Source of the DNA: Crossaster papposus
Taxonomy: Eukaryota > Echinodermata > Asteroidea > Velatida > Solasteridae
DNA: 64,000 nt
Assembly (NCBI GenBank): GCA_037893245.1
Contig: JBAIAA010000517.1
Location: 1 to 64,000 of the forward strand
Direction of reading: 5' to 3'
The position numbers were made by a program, and so were the translations under genes. The notes under the pieces are model-generated. The model did not search any database and was not told the DNA's origin. It saw only the letters and a list, made by a program, of their open reading frames with translations. Positions 23,472 through 34,730 of this stretch are shown here, piece after piece. How positions within the stretch are numbered: the first letter of the stretch is position 1; every line of letters begins with the position of its first letter.

Positions 23472-24540
23472 TGTAAGGATGTGCAGGTACTGAAATTCTA
23501 ACCCGTCTTGCCAAGATTAACCAAGCGCGGTAAGTTAAAGCGCCACCAAGCGGTGACACGCAGTTCCTCAACATGCTGTCTCCCTTGCCGCTGGCCTGCG
23601 CACCGTTTGCTTTTATCAGGTAAAAATTCTTTTTTTTTGTTGAACTATCATTAATAAATCAGTAATATTTCAATATATTAGGGACTCTAGTACAGTATAG
23701 CCAAGTAGGGAAATAGAGTAGTTCATTGAAACTTAGCATACGTTAGGATTTTCTTCGAACTTTCCGTTGAAATGAACTTTGATGGAGGCCCTCTTGCGTT
23801 TACATTGAGAAGGTTATTTGGCATGTCACCTTGGATCACTGTGTTTTCATCAAAATGTTTGGCTGGTAAATTGTTTAATTGATTTTTGTGTGCATGAAAT
23901 CAAAGTACATGTGTGTAAAGTGCCATCACTGGTTTATAGAATTTGAATCTCCAGGTCCATTGTATTTTGTAGATTAATTTAAAGAATTTTACGGACACAA
24001 ATCTCAGAATTTCAAATTAATTACTGGATTTAATCTCTGAAATAAGTATTGTCTTTAGAGAGCCATCCCTTGCTACAGTAGGTAAATGATTCGCAGTCTT
24101 TATTTTTACTGTAAAAGCATGATTTATGACAGTAAAATGGCAGACTGAATTAATTCCCTGTCATCACTGTCCTTTTGGAAATTCTGGATTTTTGTTATGA
24201 AATTTTGTGTTTCTTAAAGAGATTTACAGTTCAGTTGGGTACTGTGCTCTCACACCTCGACAACTCGTCCTCATTAGTGAAATACTGTCGCAGATATTTA
24301 TAATTCGTGTAAAATAGGTTATCACTCAAGAATGATTTTACATTTTACTTATTGTATTTCTTTTGTTTTTCTCCCTTTTCTGTCATTGTTTGAAATTGTG
24401 TAATTGGTTCCTCAACATGCTGTCTCCCTTGCCGCTGGCCTGCGCACCGTTTGCTTTTATCAGAATAAACAAAGGAGTGACTCGAACCCAGGTGTCGGTG
24501 TAATAGATTATTCACCCCACCCTCAACACCTGCCCTTACA
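23472..24540 (+). repeat. 5' LTR of gypsy element
   Basis: 1,069 bp, TG...CA with the inverted ends TGTAAGG/CCTTACA. A 57-bp perfect direct repeat lies inside (23563-23619 and 24407-24463); the first is followed by GGTAAAAATTC, the second by AATAAA. Confidence 0.95.
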
Positions 24541-24541
24541 A

Positions 24542-24556
24542 GTGTCAGAAGTGGGA
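24542..24556 (+). other. primer binding site, tRNA-Leu type
   Basis: GTGTCAGAAGTGGGA follows the 5' LTR by one base and matches, with one mismatch, the complement of the 3' end of animal tRNA-Leu. The leading TG of the usual TGG is not conserved (ACAA). Confidence 0.65.
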
Positions 24557-24652
24557 TACTCCAATTAGCAAGCGGTGTAGTTGCGGCTTGGGGACTTACG
24601 GGGATCAGTTAGTGTTAATTGTTCTGCAGGTGTTGCATACCGTTCAGTCAAG

Positions 24653-25886
24653 ATGGCTGCAAGCATCAAAATCAGATTACCATTCGAAGAGCAGCCACGA
24701 AATTTTGCCCTGGTGGATGGAAAGTTGTCCCTTCAGACCCTGAGAGGATGTTTTGAGCACGCCACTGGACTGTTGCATCGAGACGAGGAGGGTGATGAGG
24801 TGGTACTTGCAATTGTTGATGATGCTGTGCTTCCACCAGAGGGAGAATGGGGACCTGGCAAGGACTTTGTGGCGCTGACAAAGGGTCTTCCCGAGCAGAA
24901 ACCAATACCGAACGAAATCATGCAGGCGTTGGCTGCTAAGCCGTCTCAGGTCGCGATGGCCCCAGAGCGGAAGATCCCTATCTTCGAGGGAAAAGAAGAC
25001 GGCAGCGGGAAGTCCGTTCAAGTCGATGAATTCGTCACCGCCATCAACCATGCCTTTGAACGATATCTCATACCCAAGGACCAAGAGGGCCAGTTCCTGT
25101 TGGACTCACTGCGAGGCAACCCAAAAACGGAAGTGAGATCACTCCTAGCAGCTGGAAAAGATGCCGAGGAGGCCTTAGCCTACCTTCTCTCGTCTTATGG
25201 GGAGGTCTTGACAAGCAGTGAGTTGCAGCGTCAGTTTTTGGAGAAACGCCAACTACCCAGTGAGTCCATCAGACAGTATGGGGTGGATCTTCAGAGGCTT
25301 TTTCATCGGCTGAAGAAAAGGGACCCAGGCCTATATAAGCAACCTGACCTGATCATCAGAGAGCAGTTCGTTGATGGAATAGAGTACGAGGGCCTGAGAC
25401 ATTCATGTCGAGATCTGGTCGACAGAGATCCCTCAGTCTCCTTCAGTGAGGTGAAGGATTGGGCGATAAAACGAGAAGAGAGGGAGCGAGCTCGCACAAA
25501 CAACAACAGTAAACGAGGTTTTTCTGCAGCGATGAAAGCTGAGCCTAATGCCTGCCCCACTCCTATGCAGAAGCTTGAGAGGCAGATGGAACAGGTTATC
25601 GAATCTGTTAAAACCCTGACAAGCAATTGTGACACCACAACCAATGCTTGGTTCTGCAAGTCATCTAACACAACCAGCTCAACCCGATCATGTTCGCCGA
25701 TGGGTACAGCCAGAGCCTGCACCTGCCCGCTCCGAGCAGTGGCAGAATGGACTAGCACCAGCATCAGCCCCCAGATGTTATAACTGCGAGCAGCCAGGAC
25801 ACTTTGCCCGCAACTGCCCCGCCCCTCGTCGGCAGTATCGACCATCGAACGATCATCTTGGAAATGCACCCAGGAAGGGAAACTAA
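24653..25886 (+). pseudogene. gag: gypsy gag (capsid and zinc knuckle), frame change inside
   Basis: The ATG in AAGATGGCTGC is chosen because an upstream in-frame ATG at 24581 reads through the untranslated leader. About 320 residues of capsid-like helical sequence (including EFVTAINHAFERYL and a QFLEKRQLPSESI segment, usual in gypsy gag) run in one frame. Near 25625 the protein-like reading moves +1, and the other frame gives CYNCEQPGHFARNCP, a canonical CX2CX4HX4C nucleocapsid knuckle, before a stop at 25886. The +1 change is probably an indel; programmed shifting is possible but usually sits after the knuckle. Gag packages the element RNA in virus-like particles. Confidence 0.8.
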
Positions 25887-25909
25887 CTCCCTCTGCTGTT
25901 AGGAGTCAA

Positions 25910-26530
25910 ATGGCAAGGGGGGAGAGAGTTGGCTCAACTGAACTGAACATTAATGACTTTGTGACACAAGCGGCATCAGACTGTTTTTCTGTCGATGTGA
26001 CCCTTGGATTACAAACAATACCATGTTTGTTGGACACTGGGTCCATGGTGACGACAATTACCGAGAGCTACTTTGACAAATTCCTTGCAAGAGATGGGGT
26101 GCAACTGACCAGCATACCAGAACAATTCAAGTTACTTTCAGCAAATGGGGCCTGCATCCCTTATGTTGGCTGCTTCGAGACCAGTGTGACAGTTTTGGGC
26201 ATCACAATACCCTCCCGACTTATACTGGTCATCAGACAGGCGAAAGAAGATACATTGTCTGGAGCCGTTCCGGGGATTGTTGGCATGAACATCCTGTCGG
26301 AATGCTGGACTCAACTCGTTGCTCACCATGGACAGAGATATCTTCGAAAACTACAAATAAATGAGAATAGGCCGGTGTGGGAGAAAACGCTCCAAACAGT
26401 CGGGAAGCGGCAACGATTCCAGGAGATAGAGGGCCCCAGGCCGTGCATATCTCAACCGAGGACCCCCCATATCAATTCCTGCCCAACAAGCTATCATCAC
26501 ACATGCCACTGCTCGGCGAGCACCTGGTGA
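25910..26530 (+). CDS. pro: gypsy aspartic protease region
   Basis: Frame -1 relative to the zinc knuckle, as expected for a gag-pro frameshift; the frame is in fact open upstream of the ATG at 25910. The active site is LLDTGSMVTT near residue 44, and a flap-like LSANGACIPYVG and GIVGMNIL follow, the usual retropepsin order. The reading ends at 26530 after a second frame change near 26430; the expected continuation (IPAQQAIITHATARR) is in the RT frame. Cleaves the polyprotein in the particle. Confidence 0.8.
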   Translation: MARGERVGSTELNINDFVTQAASDCFSVDVTLGLQTIPCLLDTGSMVTTITESYFDKFLARDGVQLTSIPEQFKLLSANGACIPYVGCFETSVTVLGITIPSRLILVIRQAKEDTLSGAVPGIVGMNILSECWTQLVAHHGQRYLRKLQINENRPVWEKTLQTVGKRQRFQEIEGPRPCISQPRTPHINSCPTSYHHTCHCSASTW

Positions 26531-29500
26531 TATAGACTATTGCGTCATCCTAGATTTCCATGAAGGCTCAAATCTCCCAAGCTGTGTGAAAAGTGTGAGA
26601 AGTCTAGTAAGGGTGTCTTCTGGTAAGCTAACGGTGGTACTGATGAACGACGGGAACCAGGATGTGCTCCTGCCAAGCCGTAGCTGTATTGGTACCTTGT
26701 ATCATGGGGAATTGGTGACGGAGGAAGGTGATGTAGCTGCAGATTCAGCTGATGTTGGAACTGGTTGCGGTGCCAAGTCTGTTCCCGCCACCGACCAGCC
26801 ACTGACAGTGGAAGAACAAGCCCAGTTTGATGCACTACTCAATAAATATGATGACACATTTTCAAAAGGAGAGAGGGACTTGGGGTATACCGATGCCATA
26901 AAACACCAGATCAACACAGGAAACGCACCACCAATCAAACAAAGATACCGTTCCCTACCACCCTCCCAGTACCGTGAAGTCAGGGCCCACATCCAGGAAC
27001 TACAGAAGGCAGGCATCATACGTGAAAGTTCAAGTCCATGGGCATCTCCAATAGTGGTAGTCCGCAAAAAAGACCAGTCTATTCGTCTATGCGTCGACTA
27101 CAGGCAACTCAATGCAGTAACTGCGAAGAACTCATTCCCACTTCCACGAATAGACGAATCACTGCAGACGTTGGGAGGGGCCAAGTACCTCAGCGTGTTG
27201 GACTTAGCGTCAGGCTATCACCAAGTAGCAATGGAGGAGAGCGACGTCGGAAAGACCGCCTTCGTGACTCCCTTCGGGCTCTTTGAGTACACGAGGATGC
27301 CTTTTGGCCTCTGTAATAGCCCTGCAACGTTTCAGAGGCTCATGCAGCGTTGCCTAGGTGACCCAGCACTGGAAAGTGTACTCGTGTATCTCGATGACAT
27401 CATCGTGTTTGGCTCCACTTTCGAACAACACCTGCAGCGTCTGGAGAAAGTTTTTTCACGTCTGCAGCAGTATGGTCTCAAGATTAAGCCACAGAAATGC
27501 AGCTTTTTCAAGAAACAAGTAAAATATCTGGGACACTTAGTGGTTGCAGGTCAAGGGGTCAAGCCCGACCCAGAGAAGGTCTCCTCTGTATAAGACTGGC
27601 CAGAACCCACCACAGTAACTGAGCTGCGCGCATTCCTGGGGTTCACCGGTTACTTCAGGAAATTCATCAAAAACTGCTCGAGCATCGCTGGACCTCTCCT
27701 TGTATACCTCAGGGGGGTTAACAGCAAGCAGAAAAACAGTAGTGGTGCCAAAAAGGTGGAATTTGACGAAGCAGCCCGAAAAGCGTTTCAAGCTCTCAAG
27801 ACCTCACTACTTCGAGCACCGGTCCTAGGATTTGCAGATTTTGACTGCCCATTTATCGTAGAGACAGATGCCAGTTCACTGGGACTTGGAACCATCCTGT
27901 CCCAGCAACAAGAAGATGGTTCCCGTCGCGTTATCGCTTATGCATCGAGGTCTCTCCGGCCGGCCGAGAGGAACGACAAGAACTATTCCTCATTTAAGCT
28001 GGAGTTGTTGGCAGTACGCTGGGCGGTGTGTCAAGTTTTTAAGGATTATCTGATGGGCAACAAGTGTGTGGTGTACACTGATCACAGCCCGCTCAAGTTC
28101 CTCGACTCGGCTAACCTGAGCTGCACAGAATTGCGTTGGGTACAGCAACTCGCCTCCTTCGACTTTCATCTGGAGTACCGACCAGGCAGAACTAATCAAG
28201 CCCCTGATGCGCTTTCGCGGTTAAAGCCAAGACAACAAAGTGAGGTAGTTGAGGATCAGGAGTGTCAGATCAGTGAGTTGTCCTCCTGTGCATTGCGAAC
28301 CAGTTGGGTGAATCCTACTGATACAGGGACCAATATGCCACCAACTTTAACCCACCAGATTCGGGTTGTTCATCATGAGGGTAGCCAATGTCTTCCTGGG
28401 TACACTCCTCAGGAACTGAGGACACTGCAAGATGAGGATGTCATTTTGGAACGAGTGATTACATACGTAGAGAGGGGCATGAGGCCTTCCAAACAGGAGA
28501 GGGATGTAGACCCCAAGGACATGGCCTTGATACTTAAGCACTGGGACCAACTGTACTTGAAGAATGGTGTCCTGTTTCGTCGGATAATGCTGTCGGGGGA
28601 TGAACAGGGTGAGCGATTGGTTACTCCTTCATGCTTGATTGACACCGTCCTCAAGTCTTTCCATGATGATATGGGACACTTCGGGGCTAAAAGGACACTA
28701 CAGCTGGTTCAACCCCTGTTCTTTTGGCTGAGGATGGAGAAGGTAGTTCACACTTGGTGCAAACAGTGTGAGAGGTGTGCAGTTGCCAAACCACCTACCA
28801 GACACACTCGTCCACCCCTTGGGACCCTTAGGGCAACGGCTCCTCTTGAGGTGGTGGCGATGGACTTCACCCTCCTGGAGTCCTCATCAGACGGGTATGA
28901 AAATGTCCTGATATTCACAGATGTTTTCACAAAGTTCACATGGGCTGTACCGACAAGAAACCAGAAGGACTCAACGGTTGCTAAAGCACTAGTAAAACAT
29001 CTAATCACACCCTTCGGAGCTCCGCTTCGACTGCATTCAGACAACGGGCGGTGCTTTGAGGCCCACGTGATCGCTGAGCTGTGCAGGATTTATGGAATTG
29101 GACATTCACACACAACCCCCTACCATCACCAGGGAAATGGTTTGTGTGAAAGGTTCAACAGAACCCTCCATGGCTTACTTACAACGCTACCCTCGCACAA
29201 GAAGTCTCGATGGACTGAGCACCTACCATTTCTAGTAATGGCATACAACAACACCAAGCACGCCACTACCGGATATGAGCCCTTCTACCTGCTGTTTGGC
29301 AGAACCGCCCGATTGCCACAGCATCTTCTTCTTAATGCTGACCACCCCCAGACCAGTGGGACGACACCAGACTGTTATGTCAAGAAACACCAGGAACGAC
29401 TAGAGGCAGCCCGAAAGCTTGCAATCACGAACATTGACAAGGGAGCTGACGCGAGGAAAGCCTTGCACGACCAGCATGTGTTTGAACTGCCACTAAACAC

Positions 29501-30356
29501 AGGCGAGTATGTCCTAGTGAGGGACCGCTCTCACCGAGGGCGAGCAAAAATCAAAGACTTTTGGGAGCCTGAGCCTTATATGGTTGTTGACCGACCATAC
29601 AAGGGCCAACCTGTCTATGTCGTACAGAATTCAAGGGGTCAACGAAAAGTACTCCACCGGAGCGAATTGAAACACTGCCCTTGGGATATTCCCCAGCCCG
29701 AAGTGGACAACGCAACTGAAGATACGACACATGCCAGTGAGACTACGTCAGTGGGCGCTTCTGCCTCTGAGAGTACTGATGGTGACTGGGGTAAGCTTCT
29801 TACTCTTGCACCCAACAACAACCAAATTCCTAACCGAGACCGTGACCACCAGAGCGAGACAACCCTTGAAAATGAGGACAGCAAATCACCAGTGATGGAC
29901 CCCAACCCCCAGCAGGAAACAGACTGCATGGCCCGTGAAGACCGTAGCGACACTACTCTATCTTCAGAACCTGAAAGGCTAGACTGTGCAGCAGCGCAGC
30001 ATCATCATCTACCTGTGGATGACGTCCGGCTAACACCAGGTGAGCAGAAATCAGCAGTCCCGCTTGCCTGTGCCAACTAACTTGACTCTGCAAATGTCAC
30101 CAGTGATGAACTACCTCAGCCAGACAGCAGCTTGACCTCATCGGCCACTGATGCAGTTGCCCTGGGCCCTACTGTTGGACCAGTTCATCCCATGAAGGTT
30201 GCCACTCCTCCGACCCTTCGACGATCCAGGCGCCTTACCAGGGGGAAGCCGCCAGACAGGTACAAATTCTCGCGTGTTGTTAGACTGTTGAACCGTGTCA
30301 AGCAAATGGTTAATCCAGAAACCGAACATGAGAGCACAGATGACTCTGATCACTAA
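26465..30356 (+). pseudogene. pol: gypsy pol: RT, RNase H, integrase, with two in-frame stops
   Basis: One frame runs from about 26465 to 30356 with TAA stops at 27591-27593 and 30078-30080. RT: CVDYRQLNAV, LDLASGYHQV, MPFGLCNSPATFQ and the catalytic YLDD (about 27390). RNase H: TDASSLGLG, KLELLAVRW and YTDHSPLKFL. Integrase: an HHCC finger (MGHFGAKRT, then C..C), and D, D, E in MDFT, HSDNGR and GLCERFNRTL, followed by a chromatin-proximal tail that includes VLHRSELKHCPW. After the second stop the frame still encodes LRRSRRLTRGKPPDRY, usual for this C-terminus, so that stop is probably also a lesion. All catalytic residues are present; the two nonsense codons disable the copy unless they are sequencing errors. 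Confidence 0.9.
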
Positions 30357-30758
30357 ACCTTGTTGAAAGAAGGACACCTCATGGACTGTTAATTGTTGAA
30401 TCTTTCAAATTCACCGAGACTGTTGGCGCACTCAGGTGAATCTTTAGAGTCATGAAACAGTCAAGCATAACTCATTGATTCCTCTGTATAACTCTTATGC
30501 TCACCAGTATAAATAGAGTAGTCTTGTTCAATAACCCTGTAATCTCAGTAGAAAACATGAGTATAGTTATTCCGGAGAAGTTGATGAATTCGGATGACTG
30601 CCGACTCGTACATCTGACCTGTTAAAAAAAAGTAGTTTGACTCTTTTATACTGTTGATGTTACTCTTTATACTGTTTCATTGTTGTGTTTAGTTTAAGCA
30701 TTTTGAATTCAAGTGTTAACAAGTTTTGTGAGTCATTACTCCACCCCAGATTTCCATT

Positions 30759-30776
30759 TGTCGTCGAGGGCGACGA
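30759..30776 (+). other. hairpin just before 3' LTR
   Basis: GTCGTCG-AGGG-CGACGAC, a perfect 7-bp stem with a 4-base loop, 19 bp upstream of the 3' LTR. A clear purine-rich polypurine tract is not seen; the weak candidate is GGAAGA before the LTR. Confidence 0.6.
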
Positions 30777-30795
30777 CTCTGATGTTTTGGAAGAT

Positions 30796-31864
30796 TGTAA
30801 GGATGTGCAGGTACTGAAATTCTAACCCGTCTTGCCAAGATTAACCAAGCGCGGTAAGTTAAAGCGCCACCAAGCGGTGACACGCAGTTCCTCAACATGC
30901 TGTCTCCCTTGCCGCTGGCCTGCGCACCGTTTGCTTTTATCAGGTAAAAATTCTTCTTTTTTGTTGAACTATCATTAATAAATCAGTAATATTTCAATAT
31001 ATTAGGGACTCTAGTACAGTATAGCCAAGTAGGGAAATAGAGTAGTTCATTGAAACTTAGCATACGTTAGGATTTTCTTCGAACTTTCCGTTGAAATGAA
31101 CTTTGATGGAGGCCCTCTTGCGTTTACATTGAGAAGGTTATTTGGCATGTCACCTTGGATCACTGTGTTTTCATCAAAATGTTTGGCTGGTAAATTGTTT
31201 AATTGATTTTTGTGTGTATAAAATCAAAGTACATGTGTGTAAAGTGCCATCACTGGTTTATAGAATTTGAATCTCCAGGTCCATTGTATTTTGTAGATTA
31301 ATTTAAAGAATTTTACGGACACAAATCTCAGAATTTCAAATTAATTACTGGATTTAATCTCTGAAATAAGTATTGTCCTTAGAGAGCAATCCCTTGCTAC
31401 AGTAGGTAAATGATTCGCAGTCTTTATTTTTACTGTAAAAGCATGATTTATGACAGTAAAATGGCAGACTGAATTAATTCCCTGTCATCACTGTCCTTTT
31501 GGAAATTCTGGATTTTTGTTATGAAATTTTGTGTTTCTTGAAGAGATTTACAGTTCAGTTGGGTACTGTGCTCTCACACCTCGACAACTCGTCCTCATTA
31601 GTGAAATACTGTCGCAGATATTTATAATTCGTGTAAAATAGGTTATCACTCAAGAATGATTTTACATTTTACTTATTGTATTTCTTTTATTTTTCTCCCT
31701 TTTCTGTCATTGTTTGAAATTGTGTAATTGGTTCCTCAACATGCTGTCTCCCTTGCCGCTGGCCTGCGCACCGTTTGCTTTTATCAGAATAAACAAAGGA
31801 GTGACTCGAACCCAGGTGTCGGTGTATTAGATTATTCACCCCACCCTCAACACCTGCCCTTACA
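30796..31864 (+). repeat. 3' LTR of gypsy element
   Basis: 1,069 bp, about eight differences from the 5' LTR by eye. The same internal 57-bp direct repeat is at 30887-30943 and 31731-31787. Confidence 0.95.
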
Positions 31865-32070
31865 TTGTGATGAAAATACACACAAAAGGGCTTTAAACAA
31901 TGCCCTGATTAAACCCACCTCATCGGAAAACTATGACGTCCAGGAAAAAACAGATATTTTGCAACTGCTCTGAAAACCTGTGCCCAGCAACATTCAAAGC
32001 TTTCCTCGGTGAGGGTGCTGGACTTCACCCTGTACATGAACATGTGATTTACTTCTAAAATCATAAAATA

Positions 32071-33537
32071 AAAACGATTATGTGTGCTCGCATGAGTGTG
32101 CTTGCTAGAACTGACATCCTAATCCTTTCACCTCCCTATATACCTCAAGACTTACTCGTTACGCAACTGCACCTGTGCATTCGTCATTAGCCTCTGTCAT
32201 GAAATGACGAAAATCAACCGAAGAGGGCGTTTTGCGGAAATTTGTCAATATGGCTTCCGAGCTCGCGCGTAAAACTAACGTAAGTATCTATACCATGGAG
32301 AAAAAACAACAGATAGTTAGTGAATTGCGGGGAAATACTTAATAAAAAATGGCCAATCATAAAACTAGATTTTCTTTCCTGCACTTGAAAAGACCCGCCG
32401 TGTATTTATGCTCCTTAGAAAACCGGTTAGGCCCAATTAACATTTAAACAAAACAAAAAATTCAGTGGCACTGAACTGAAGCTTTATTTGAAAGCCATAT
32501 TTGAATGCCATACAGTAAACAAATTCTGGGGCCAATTCATACAACTTGATACATGTACAAGCAATATTATTTTTGTATTTTTTATTATTTTTTGACATCA
32601 AATATAAATTTGGGGCTTTACACACAAGCACTTGGTTCACATGGACGTTAAACCTCAACATTCCTGATCCTGCAATGTTAATTTAAAAACCAGTTTTAAA
32701 TACTGTCACATTAAATGTACAGACGCCTGTGAAATCTAGTAATATTTTACCCTTTTATTGACTGAAACCTGACATTAAAAGAAGTTCGTAAATATTAAAC
32801 TTGGATTTTTCAAGAATTATTCAATTGCGCCACGACCAATTAGGGAGCACTCGGTCGATTGTGTGCACAATTTCTGGACGCCACCGTTTCATTGGTTTTT
32901 TTTTCGGACTAAGCTTACACCTAAATTGTTAACAGAGGGTAAATAGCAAGCATTAATAACATTAACATTGTAAAGGTACAATGAATTTGCAGTTTGTCAA
33001 CAAAGAAGTATGGCAACATTGCATGAGGAAAGTCGGCCCAACATTAACTGTTTATAAACAATGTAAACGTCGAAGTACAGCTATAGCTCTCCCAAAGGTC
33101 GAGTTGTCTCAACGGGCGAGTTGTCTCAACGGGCGAGTTGTCTCAACGGTCGACTTGTCCCGAGTCGAGTTGTCTCAACGGTCGACTTGTCTGACATCCG
33201 CTAGCTACGCACGTACGTATATAGCGCAGCACGCTTTCACAAACTGACCATTTTTTCAGTCGCTGTTTCTTTCTCTTTCGTAATTTTACGGTTTTGGATG
33301 ACATTTAGCCTTATGCCTACGGTTTATCCTTTCGAAATAACCACAGCCTTTAGAGCTCCGTCGTAAGCCATAAAGTTCTGACATCGACGACACACGTGTT
33401 GCTGTTGGTAAGCGCCGCCATTTTGACAATTTTCCTCGCGTTGACCTTTTAGAAAGGTCATGACAGAGGCTAATGCTTACTCGCCTAACTATAAGACAAA
33501 TATTTCCCGCTAATCTGCGTAACGCGGGAAATGAATA
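32071..33537 (-). repeat. internal repeat A of the Ngaro-like element, split by a TIR element
   Basis: 32071-32187 matches 41163-41279 and 33473-33537 matches 41278-41342 in direct orientation; the two parts are separated by the 1,285-bp insertion at 32188. Confidence 0.85.
32188..33472. mobile_element. 1.3-kb non-autonomous TIR element
   Basis: Ends are a perfect 15-bp inverted pair, TAGCCTCTGTCATGA, and a looser inverted similarity continues for about 75 bp (GAAATTTGTCAATATGGC against GAAAATTGTCAAAATGGC). Comparison with the uninterrupted repeat at 41.28 kb gives AT as the duplicated target. If the outer TA belongs to the target, a mariner-like TA duplication is the alternative, but the empty site fits that less well. 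No transposase. It contains a short exon-like ATGGCTTCCGAG... ending AAC|GTAAGT (32252-32280) and a run of GAGTTGTCTCAACGG repeats (33100-33190). Confidence 0.75.
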
Positions 33538-33617
33538 GTCTTATCCTTACTGAAACATAAACTAAAACACTCGGCCATGCTTTTACATTGCAGGATAGCG
33601 AAGCACGTGAGCGACAC
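33538..33617 (-). repeat. internal repeat B of the Ngaro-like element
   Basis: 80 bp, GTCTTATCC to GCGACAC, directly adjoining repeat A. The pair reproduces the joined element ends. Confidence 0.85.
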
Positions 33618-33701
33618 CTAGAACAAAAATGCAAAAGCAAGGTTGGATAAGTGTCACATGATGACGTATAGTAATTACATAATCTTAAAAAACAAAGCTA
33701 T

Positions 33702-34619
33702 TTACAAGTCCAAATTTTGGGTAACTTCCAACCTTTTCTCAAGGGAATCTTCTATGTAACCATCCTTACTTGCGTCTCTTTTCCAACGCCCATGCCTCTT
33801 GAGACACCTGTCTCCCACCTGCCCTTTGGCTGCAGCACTCACACCACCTGAATGCAAGCCCAGATTTAGGTTGGGCGCAACCGAAGACAGCATCTTTACA
33901 ACTCGTTCTCTGGTTGTGGTGTAACTTAATTTCTTGTCTTTATAAATTAGTTTACATACTGATTTAGACCTAAAAGCGGGTTTAAACAGAAAAACATATA
34001 TTTCAGAGCTGAGGTCAGCTAATGTCATGTACCTTAATAACATACTGTATGGGCACGCCGAAGTAATTCCCTTTGCTATGACAACTTCTTGACCGGATCT
34101 ATATTGATCCGTTTTACTCTTGGTTAAATAAATTTTAAAATACTCGTCTGAAATAAATATGTCAGAACACTTGATAGAACTTAACTCATCATAACGTAAA
34201 AAACCGGCAAATGCCGTGGTTATCATACATAAGTCCCTGACCACTAACAGATCCTTATTTCCGACAAATCTGTCGCAGAGCTGAATAATCAAGTCTGAAC
34301 TAATGGCATCTTTCTTGACCGTTTTTGTTCCGGTGATACGCTTGGCCGACTCATGAAGATTTTTTACAAATGCATTATTAGTAGGATCTGTAAGACCGTT
34401 CATGTCATGAGCCCACTTGATATCATAAATTGCGGAAGATACCACATGTTGAGAACTTCCTTCATCTAAAAGCTCCGTCAGGTAGACGGCGACGTGAATT
34501 GGCTCGGCTGGCATTGCCGAGTAACCGCCTTTAAGACAAAAGCTTTGCCATCTTCTGAAACTGCCGTAGTATTTCGTCACCGTGTTGTCGCTCTTTGAAG
34601 ACATCATGTAGGCGCACAT
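33702..34619 (-). CDS. tyrosine recombinase of Ngaro-like element, box II Arg missing
   Basis: 305 residues. The N-terminal SAM-like core-binding part contains TVTKYYGSFRRWQSFC. The catalytic part has box I Arg in GFLRYDEL, the H/W-type motif KRHGRW and the nucleophile Tyr in DGYIEDS. In DIRS-order recombinases box II reads HS.R.GG; here it reads HSGGVSAAA, so three residues including the second catalytic Arg are absent. The enzyme would integrate the circular DNA copy by strand exchange, without target duplication; this copy is probably inactive. It is the last gene of the element, followed by repeat B. A longer N-terminus in another frame (34531-34734) suggests a frameshift near the start. 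Confidence 0.85.
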   Translation of the reverse strand: MCAYMMSSKSDNTVTKYYGSFRRWQSFCLKGGYSAMPAEPIHVAVYLTELLDEGSSQHVVSSAIYDIKWAHDMNGLTDPTNNAFVKNLHESAKRITGTKTVKKDAISSDLIIQLCDRFVGNKDLLVVRDLCMITTAFAGFLRYDELSSIKCSDIFISDEYFKIYLTKSKTDQYRSGQEVVIAKGITSACPYSMLLRYMTLADLSSEIYVFLFKPAFRSKSVCKLIYKDKKLSYTTTRERVVKMLSSVAPNLNLGLHSGGVSAAAKGQVGDRCLKRHGRWKRDASKDGYIEDSLEKRLEVTQNLDL

Positions 34620-34730
34620 CTTCTTTGCGATGTCTCTCCACCCCAGCTTTCTGTAACGCCGTGGTTACATTCCGTGCAAGGTCGATACCTGATATAAAAT
34701 AAATCAAAATCAGCACCAATCTTGGCAAAT

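Larger units (their letters stand above)
23472..31864 (+). mobile_element. complete Ty3/gypsy LTR retrotransposon
   Basis: 8,393 bp with two 1,069-bp LTRs starting TGTAAGG and ending CCTTACA, a tRNA-Leu-like primer site, gag with zinc knuckle, protease, RT, RNase H and integrase in gypsy order. It is flanked by the 4-bp repeat TTGT (23468-23471 and 31865-31868). The LTRs differ at about eight positions (under 1 percent), so the insertion is recent. It lies on the opposite strand to, and inside, the Ngaro-like element. In-frame stops and frame changes suggest it is not autonomous now, or that the assembly has errors. Confidence 0.93.
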
